Assembly: GCA_014237465.1 (NCBI GenBank)
Contig: JABZFM010000021.1
Coordinates: 36,586 to 100,585 of the forward strand
Length of the DNA stretch: 64,000 nucleotides
Direction: 5' to 3'
From: Desulfobacteraceae bacterium
Lineage (GTDB): Bacteria; Desulfobacterota; Desulfobacteria; Desulfobacterales; Desulfosalsimonadaceae
Positions within the stretch are counted from its first letter, which is position 1. Every line of letters begins with the position of its first letter. The position numbers and the translations under genes are program-made. Below are positions 58,798-64,000 of this stretch, one piece after another. The notes under the pieces were generated by a model, which was not told where the DNA came from, searched no databases, and saw only the letters and a list, made by a program, of their open reading frames with translations.

Positions 58798-60801
58798 TTA
58801 ATTAGGCGCTGCTGGAAAACGAATGATAAAAACAGTGCTCTGAACCGTGTCAAAGATATTGCTTGCGCTGGATGGCGGACTTTCAAGTTTAATACGCCCC
58901 CCATGATCATTAATGATGCCGAAAGTAACCGACAGGCCCAGTCCGGTTCCTTTGTCGACCGGCTTGGTGGTATAAAAGGGATCGAATATCCTGTCTATTT
59001 CTTCCGGGGCGATTCCGGAACCGGTATCCCCCACATAAATCACCACTTCATTATTTTTTTTATCATAGTCGGTTATTATGTGAATGGTTCCGTCCGTTTC
59101 AATGGCGTCGTGGGCGTTTCCGAGCAGGTTGATAAAAACCTGCTTAAATTTGTCTTTGTCCCCTTTTACGGAAGGTACATCAGATCCGTAATCTCTGATA
59201 ATGGTGACCCGATCCAGTTTGAATGTATGCTCCACCACCGGGATGACTTCCTCAATCAACGGATTCATGTCCAGCAAGGTAATAGCGCTTTCAGTGTATC
59301 TGGAAAATTTTAAAAGGTCAGAAACAATTTTGCGGCATATCCTGGTTTGTTTTTCAATCATGGTTAAATCTTCATGAACCTGACTATCCTGTGCCGCATC
59401 TTCGAGCAAAAGTTGGGCATACCCTAAAATAATGCCAAGAGGGGTGTTGATCTCATGGGCGATGCCAGCCGTTAACTGGCCGACGGCTTCCATTTTTTGC
59501 GACTGGGAAAGGTGGTCCTGGACCTGTTTGAGGTCGGTGATATCTCGCCCGCTGCACAATATACCCCCCACGTTGCCGTCTGCTTCCAAAACCGGGATTT
59601 TTACAACATGGAGCCATTTGGTTTCTTTCGGTCCCACTAACTTGCTTTCTTTAATCAGAGGCCTGCCCGTGGAAATGATTTCCAGGTCTTCCTGTTGATA
59701 GGTTTGTGCCTGCTTTCGGGTAAATAAGTCAAAATCTGTCTTTCCGATGATTTCATTTTCGTTTTTGCCGACGATTTTGCAAAATGCCTTGTTTACCGAC
59801 TTGTATACGAAGTGCCTGTCCTGGAGGGACACGAAATCGGGAATGGCATCTAAGATGGTTTGAAGGAGTTCCCGTTGTTCTTTTAATACCTTTTCCGCAT
59901 TCTGCCGCTCCAAAAGATGGGCTTTTAGTGATTGGGTCATGGTATCAAAGCTTTCAGCAAAACTCTGAATTTCATCACCCGCACATTTTCGATAAACCGG
60001 ACATTTTTGACAACTGATGATTTTTTTTGCATATTCTCCCTCGACACAGGTCGGGCAGAGGGTCCCGGCAGTATACCAGCACCGGTGATGCAAATTTTCG
60101 TATGCCGGGCATTCCTGTTTGTCACATTGCATGATGTCCCAGCAGTTTTTTTTCAACAGCGGTGCGGTATGGATATCCAGGTTTCCCCGCAATGCCTGTT
60201 CTGTTGATGCATGAAGAATTTTGATGCGCCGGGTAACGGTGCGGGCAAAAAATGTCCCTAAAAACCCGGCAATCAGAATGACGAATCCGGTGGACAGGAA
60301 AGCACTTAACATGATGCGGTTGATTGCTTTCCGGACTTTGGTGCGAAGCAGTCCCAGCCGAACGGTCCCGAGTCTGTCCTTACCGATAAAAATCGGAACC
60401 GCATAATCATAAATCAGCTGATCACCGGTATCCAAAAGCCGTATAGAAAATTTCTGCTGGTCTGAGACGTTGTTGACTGTTTTCAAGTCTATCGGAAAAC
60501 CGCCTTTAAACGTATGAACAAGCGGGTTTTCATCTGCGTCCAGCACAAAGGTATAGAAAATGTCATCGCTTAATTGAGCGGTTTGATCAATAAACGTCTT
60601 CATTCTTAAAAAATTCATGGCCAGCATGGGTTCAACCATCCGGGCGGCAAGATTGACCCCAATGGAAATACCGCGATTACGGTTCTCCTCTAAAAGAGAT
60701 TCCGACATGATCCTGCTGACAAGGAATAAAATAACGATGCCCAGGAGCAGAAGCAGGGAAAACATTCCCAAATAAATTTTACTGCGAAATCCTAATTTCA
60801 T
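58798..60801 (-). CDS. Membrane sensor histidine kinase with two-CW cysteine domain
   Basis: 667 residues. Membrane helices about 7-30 and 163-187 enclose a periplasmic sensor domain. A HAMP-like region follows but is interrupted at 217-275 by a cysteine-rich insert with nine cysteines (KKNCWDIMQC, HRCWYTAGTLCPTC, SCQKCPVYRKC), the two-CW pattern. Then PAS (about 310-425), HisKA with His449 (AGIAHEINTPLGIILGYAQ), and HATPase (NLLGNAHDAI, GDTGSGIAPEEI, KGTGLGLSVTFG). Its ATG overlaps the stop of the PhnD-like gene by one base. Binding-protein input, kinase and regulator therefore form one unit. Cysteines may sense redox or metal. Confidence 0.93.
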   Translation of the reverse strand: MKLGFRSKIYLGMFSLLLLLGIVILFLVSRIMSESLLEENRNRGISIGVNLAARMVEPMLAMNFLRMKTFIDQTAQLSDDIFYTFVLDADENPLVHTFKGGFPIDLKTVNNVSDQQKFSIRLLDTGDQLIYDYAVPIFIGKDRLGTVRLGLLRTKVRKAINRIMLSAFLSTGFVILIAGFLGTFFARTVTRRIKILHASTEQALRGNLDIHTAPLLKKNCWDIMQCDKQECPAYENLHHRCWYTAGTLCPTCVEGEYAKKIISCQKCPVYRKCAGDEIQSFAESFDTMTQSLKAHLLERQNAEKVLKEQRELLQTILDAIPDFVSLQDRHFVYKSVNKAFCKIVGKNENEIIGKTDFDLFTRKQAQTYQQEDLEIISTGRPLIKESKLVGPKETKWLHVVKIPVLEADGNVGGILCSGRDITDLKQVQDHLSQSQKMEAVGQLTAGIAHEINTPLGIILGYAQLLLEDAAQDSQVHEDLTMIEKQTRICRKIVSDLLKFSRYTESAITLLDMNPLIEEVIPVVEHTFKLDRVTIIRDYGSDVPSVKGDKDKFKQVFINLLGNAHDAIETDGTIHIITDYDKKNNEVVIYVGDTGSGIAPEEIDRIFDPFYTTKPVDKGTGLGLSVTFGIINDHGGRIKLESPPSSASNIFDTVQSTVFIIRFPAAPN

Positions 60802-61730
60802 TATTCTTCCAGGCGGATGCCTACCAAGGCAGCCAGTTTTTTTACCGGAACAAAATCATGGTCAACTGATGATATCATTTTCGTAAAATGAGCGGCTTCC
60901 AGGATGTGTTTGTGCTCTTTTTGATTATACTCGAGTTTTAACATCGCGGTTTTTATTTTTTTTACAATTTCGGAATCGAGTCCCTCCCTGGCTGCATACA
61001 CCCAGCTTGGGTACAATGGGGTTTTCGCAATTATCCGGATTTCATTGGTATCAATTTTATCTGCAACTACATTCAGTGTCCCTTCCCGGATGGTTCCGAT
61101 ATCGTATTTTCCGGCATAAACCGCCAGGACAACGCCTTCCTGTTTTCCACCCGGGCCGGGCGCAAAGCTGATTTCGCTGAAATCTGTTTTCTGAATGCCA
61201 TGGGCCGCAAAATAGCCTAACGCGTAAAGATATCCGCCGGCTGATGTGGAATCAACCGCAATCCAGCTCTTGCCCCGGCAATCGGAAATAGTTTTGATGT
61301 GAGGGTTATCCGCCCGGCAAATAATCTGCCCGCAAAAACTTTCCTGGTTATAAACTTCAACAATACGCGCAAAGGCCCGGGCGCCATAACGATGTGCGAT
61401 TTTAACATAAATAAAGGGATTGGAGTAAGAGATGTCTATCTTGCCCTGGCCGACCATTTTTATGTGTTGTTCAAAGGTGTCCGGAAATATTTGTTTTATA
61501 TTGAGACCTGTTTCCCGGCGCAAATATTCTACCAGCAGGTGATGTCTTTGGTAAGAAACCGTATGGGAATACTGCGGAAGATAAGCGTAGGTAATCACAT
61601 CCGACGATTCTCTCAGGTTGACCTGTTCCTTTTTGCTTAAGTCCACTTTAACAGCCTGTTCGTCCGGACTGCAGCCGACAAATGGCAGCAGGCCCATCAG
61701 AAGCAGAATAATAATTAAAATTTTTCTCAT
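60801..61730 (-). CDS. PhnD-type phosphate/phosphonate-binding lipoprotein
   Basis: 309 residues. Lipoprotein signal ILIIILLLMGLLPFVGC with Cys20. The body is a PhnD-like periplasmic binding fold: TYAYLPQYSHTVSYQRHHLL, IDISYSNPFIYVKIAHRYGA, CRGKSWIAVDSTSAGGYLYA and KYDIGTIREGTLNVVADKI. No ABC permease or ATPase follows; instead the stop overlaps the histidine kinase start. Binding of a phosphate-like or other anionic ligand would be passed to the kinase rather than used for import. The family is often used for sensing as well as uptake. Location: outer leaflet of the periplasm, lipid-anchored. Confidence 0.9.
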   Translation of the reverse strand: MRKILIIILLLMGLLPFVGCSPDEQAVKVDLSKKEQVNLRESSDVITYAYLPQYSHTVSYQRHHLLVEYLRRETGLNIKQIFPDTFEQHIKMVGQGKIDISYSNPFIYVKIAHRYGARAFARIVEVYNQESFCGQIICRADNPHIKTISDCRGKSWIAVDSTSAGGYLYALGYFAAHGIQKTDFSEISFAPGPGGKQEGVVLAVYAGKYDIGTIREGTLNVVADKIDTNEIRIIAKTPLYPSWVYAAREGLDSEIVKKIKTAMLKLEYNQKEHKHILEAAHFTKMISSVDHDFVPVKKLAALVGIRLEE

Positions 61731-61780
61731 AATTGGATGCTTCCCCCCATTGCCGGGAAGGGTCCGGATATAAGGTTTTT

Positions 61781-63493
61781 TTACTTCAGGCTTTCCTTTA
61801 AATCTTTAATGGGCACGGTCAGAACATGGGTGATGCCCTTTCCGGTAAAGGTATTTCCTTCAACAACAGTAATGTAAAGTGCATTATCATACATGCAAAC
61901 GGATTGGACCGGCCCCTGAAACCGGGTGCTCAACAGCCTGAATGCCCATGTACCGTCAAGGGAGCAAAGAACGCCAAGCCCACCATTTTGGGGGATGCCG
62001 CTTACAATGCGCCAGAAACCGGAATGGTTGGCGGGTATAACGGCAACAGCAAAATTATCTATGTGAAATATGACCGGCTGGGGCCATAACGGTAAATCCG
62101 TCGGCGCGTTGGTTTCATTTATGATATCGTCAATTAGTATGGACTTAACAGGAACAAACGGTGATGAAGATTCCCATTTTTGTTTATCGTCTTCATATAT
62201 GACCAGCTTTCCACCGGCGTTATAAAAGGCGGATTCATGAATTCCGTTTCCATCCAGATCAGCAAAAATAGCACCCGGGAGATTGAATCCAGCAGGAACA
62301 TTGATAGTGCCATACCGAGTCATTTTGCCTGAGTCATCAACGCCCAGATGAAAAACACTAGGGGTAAAAAAGTTTTCCGTATCAAAATTCTGGCCGACCA
62401 GAGATTCTTTTATACCGTTTCCGTCTGTATCCAGAAATTCAAGGAAATGGCCAACCCCTTTTGACAGGACCGTAAATCCCCGGGAAGAAAACTTAAGCAG
62501 TCTGGATTCCATGCCTTCTTTTAGAACATAGATATTCAGCGCGATCAGGCCGTTATGCCCCAGCGACATATTGACCACGTCGCCGAATCCCTTATAATCA
62601 TACTGATATTTTTCAGTGCCGTCCTCGGCCCGGGCGTAAACGGTTTTATTGTAAAGATATATGAAATAGGGAATTTTTGAACCATCCGGCGTCATGATTC
62701 CCATACTGGTCACCGGATGGTCAATGCCGGCCACTGCCGTGTAGTTTTCTATCTCCAGAGTTGTATTCAAACCCGGCGTAAGCCTCGACACACCTGGTAT
62801 ATTTTTCTGTATTGACGTGTTTGCTTTTTTTTTAGTCAACAGCTCTGGTTTTTTGGTTGGTTCCTGGAAAGCGGAAAGAACAGAAGGAGATTTTTCATAT
62901 GCTGCCAATATTTCACCACCGCTCCAGAGGGTGAGGTTTTTATTGTCCGCTACAAATACGATTTTATCAGGAGATGGAATTGGGCGAGAGGTGTTTTCAA
63001 TTCGCTGGTATGGCTGCCAGTCAAGTGACGGGAGCCGAGCTCGTATTAATTCATACAATCGAAAAGAGGAACCGTTAACGTCTTGAAATGTTGTTTTAAT
63101 GTCACGGAAACGATGTGCCGTAAGGCCAGATTGGATATCGCACGGTTCCTTAAGGCATTTAATAGATATTTCCGAAAAGTGCGTTTCAACCTGTTTTACC
63201 CTGCAAACCGCAAGAGATATCGGCAAGACACCAAGGCTTTTACCTGTACCGGGGTCAATTACCTGTTCCCCTGTAGAATATATAGTCCATAAACTTCCTT
63301 TTTTGACGTTTTTATCTGTTCCCATATTAATCAGGTAGCGTCCTTCAGGGGCTTTAATGACAATAGCTTCCAAAGGGCCAAGCGCTTTTGCGATTTCATC
63401 CGGAATGGTTTTTTCCGCACAAATACAGTTTAACGGGGAGAAGAAAAGAAGTATTATTGATAACAGGATGAAGCGCGTAAAAAAGGAGTTCAA
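61781..63493 (-). CDS. Secreted FlgT-C-like / FG-GAP-type repeat protein
   Basis: 570 residues from TTG 63493, chosen because GGAGG (63501-63505 on the plus strand) stands exactly seven bases before it. The longer GTG start at 63544 has none. Signal peptide about 1-27 (FILLSIILLFFSPLNCICA). Residues 45-130 (RYLINMGTDKNVKKGSLW, DPGTGKSLG) resemble the FlgT C-terminal fold. The C-terminal half is propeller-like with FLDTDGNGIKES and FADLDGNGIHES calcium-type loops. It lies 50 bases before PhnD and is probably in the same operon. Role unknown; a periplasmic or surface location is inferred. Confidence 0.78.
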   Translation of the reverse strand: MNSFFTRFILLSIILLFFSPLNCICAEKTIPDEIAKALGPLEAIVIKAPEGRYLINMGTDKNVKKGSLWTIYSTGEQVIDPGTGKSLGVLPISLAVCRVKQVETHFSEISIKCLKEPCDIQSGLTAHRFRDIKTTFQDVNGSSFRLYELIRARLPSLDWQPYQRIENTSRPIPSPDKIVFVADNKNLTLWSGGEILAAYEKSPSVLSAFQEPTKKPELLTKKKANTSIQKNIPGVSRLTPGLNTTLEIENYTAVAGIDHPVTSMGIMTPDGSKIPYFIYLYNKTVYARAEDGTEKYQYDYKGFGDVVNMSLGHNGLIALNIYVLKEGMESRLLKFSSRGFTVLSKGVGHFLEFLDTDGNGIKESLVGQNFDTENFFTPSVFHLGVDDSGKMTRYGTINVPAGFNLPGAIFADLDGNGIHESAFYNAGGKLVIYEDDKQKWESSSPFVPVKSILIDDIINETNAPTDLPLWPQPVIFHIDNFAVAVIPANHSGFWRIVSGIPQNGGLGVLCSLDGTWAFRLLSTRFQGPVQSVCMYDNALYITVVEGNTFTGKGITHVLTVPIKDLKESLK

Positions 63494-63591
63494 GTCATTA
63501 CCTCCAGGGGTATTTAATATCTGAACGGAAAGTCCATCAATCACATTTTTTTGTCATTGAGAAAGAGGCGCGATCAAAGCAATTTTATCAA

Positions 63592-63643
63592 AAATGGGAT
63601 TGCTTCGTCGTTCGTTCCTCACGCCTCGCAATGACAACTTGGA
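63592..63643. repeat. GGATTGCTTCG...CGCAATGAC repeat
   Basis: GGGATTGCTTCGTCGTTCGT continues to CCTCACGCCTCGCAATGAC; the ATTGC and GCAAT edges are inverted. This is a palindromic intergenic repeat type found in many bacterial genomes (general knowledge, not checked here). Confidence 0.6.
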
Positions 63644-63698
63644 ATCAGGAGTTATTTTTCAAGCATTATTTGAAAAAGTCAAAGCATCGGGCCCATTA

Positions 63699-63730
63699 AA
63701 AAGCCGGCGGTATTTCTGCCGCCAGCTTTT
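63699..63730 (-). terminator. Terminator of the outer-membrane gene
   Basis: AAAAGCCGGCGG and CCGCCAGCTTTT form a 12-bp stem with one mismatch and a 7-base loop. It has A and T runs on both sides, so it can work on either strand. It lies 45 bases past the stop of the minus-strand gene that runs off the window. Confidence 0.85.
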
Positions 63731-63774
63731 ATGTAAAATACTTCTTCTTTGAATGCAACGATGATTGTATGGCT

Positions 63775-64000
63775 TTAAAAGCTGATCTTAATGCCGGTTG
63801 CCAGTTTATACAAGTCATCGCTTTTATAATTGTCGCTGGCTGCAAGATGATCGGCGCCGTCTCCGGTCACCAGATATGCCGCATCTAATTTTAACTGCAC
63901 ATATTTGTTTAGCTGATACGTATACCACAGGTCAAATTCGTACCCGAGATCATCATCACTTGCATTTGGTTTTAATTCAAGATCTTCTGCTGTCGTTAGA
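63775..64000 (-). CDS. C-terminal end of an outer-membrane beta-barrel protein (partial)
   Basis: Only the last 74 codons are inside the window; the gene continues beyond the right edge. The translation alternates polar and hydrophobic residues in two strands, GYEFDLWYTYQLNKYVQLKL and LYKLATGIKISF, and ends in Phe. This is the C-terminal signature recognised by the BAM complex. YEFDLWYTYQ-type strands occur in porins and alginate-export-like channels, but the family is not determined from this fragment. Confidence 0.75.
   Translation of the reverse strand, partial: LTTAEDLELKPNASDDDLGYEFDLWYTYQLNKYVQLKLDAAYLVTGDGADHLAASDNYKSDDLYKLATGIKISF

Overview
The window looks like a chromosomal segment of an anaerobic Desulfobacterota bacterium, probably Desulfobacterales. 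This is inferred from gene content, since there is no rRNA or marker phylogeny here: many iron-sulfur and molybdopterin enzymes, cysteine-cluster ('two-CW') sensor kinases, PEP-synthase-like proteins, secreted VWA/PKD/FN3 proteins, and numerous short palindromic intergenic repeats. Most of the housekeeping part has strong Shine-Dalgarno sites.

Layout. 1-7.6 kb: three secreted multidomain proteins. These are a VWA/LamG protein cut by the window start, a PQQ-type propeller protein, and a rhodanese-like/PKD/FN3 protein whose signal peptide is separated from the mature chain by an in-frame TGA. 7.7-19.2 kb: an A+T-rich glycan cluster with seven glycosyltransferases and five sulfotransferase-like proteins, largely alternating and mostly without recognisable ribosome binding sites. 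19.2-35.6 kb: housekeeping genes, namely coaBC, a repeat-flanked GxxExxY gene, a uracil-DNA-glycosylase-like protein with altered active-site motifs, a RelE-type toxin/antitoxin pair, xerC-hslV-hslU, an arginine block (argB, a truncated argD, argF, argG, argH), folK, a transaldolase, pgsA and an iron-sulfur protein. 35.6-45.4 kb: tRNA-Gly and tRNA-Cys, two tandem periplasmic TPR-like paralogues, glycerate 2-kinase, a dynamin-like GTPase, a TetR regulator, a Lys/Ala/Pro-rich membrane protein and larE. 45.5-51 kb: a minus-strand redox set (TetR, Old Yellow Enzyme, iron-sulfur protein, molybdopterin oxidoreductase) with a perfect 36-bp palindromic operator candidate. 51-64 kb: a soluble PAS kinase with a glycosyltransferase, then a minus-strand signalling block: FG-GAP-like protein, PhnD-type lipoprotein, two-CW histidine kinase, response regulator, PEP-synthase-like phosphohistidine protein and a dual-specificity phosphatase/cysteine-cluster fusion. 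The last bases hold the C-terminus of an outer-membrane beta-barrel.

How the genes work together. The glycan cluster probably makes a sulfated surface polysaccharide, with PAPS-dependent sulfotransferases acting between sugar transfers. The arg genes cover acetylglutamate phosphorylation and ornithine to arginine, but the local acetylornithine aminotransferase is only a C-terminal stub, so that step must be encoded elsewhere. The PhnD/kinase/regulator genes look like a binding-protein-coupled two-component system.

Repeats are a major theme: a family of about 150-bp terminal-inverted-repeat elements (three copies, two of them touching stop codons), a second such element near 48.9 kb, GGTGGAA heptamer tracts, TGTAGCGGA palindromes, and the repeats that supply the start codon of the GxxExxY gene. 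The strongest leads are the glycan cluster, the in-frame TGA, the argD deletion with its adjoining repeat, the operator palindrome, and the signalling block at the right end.
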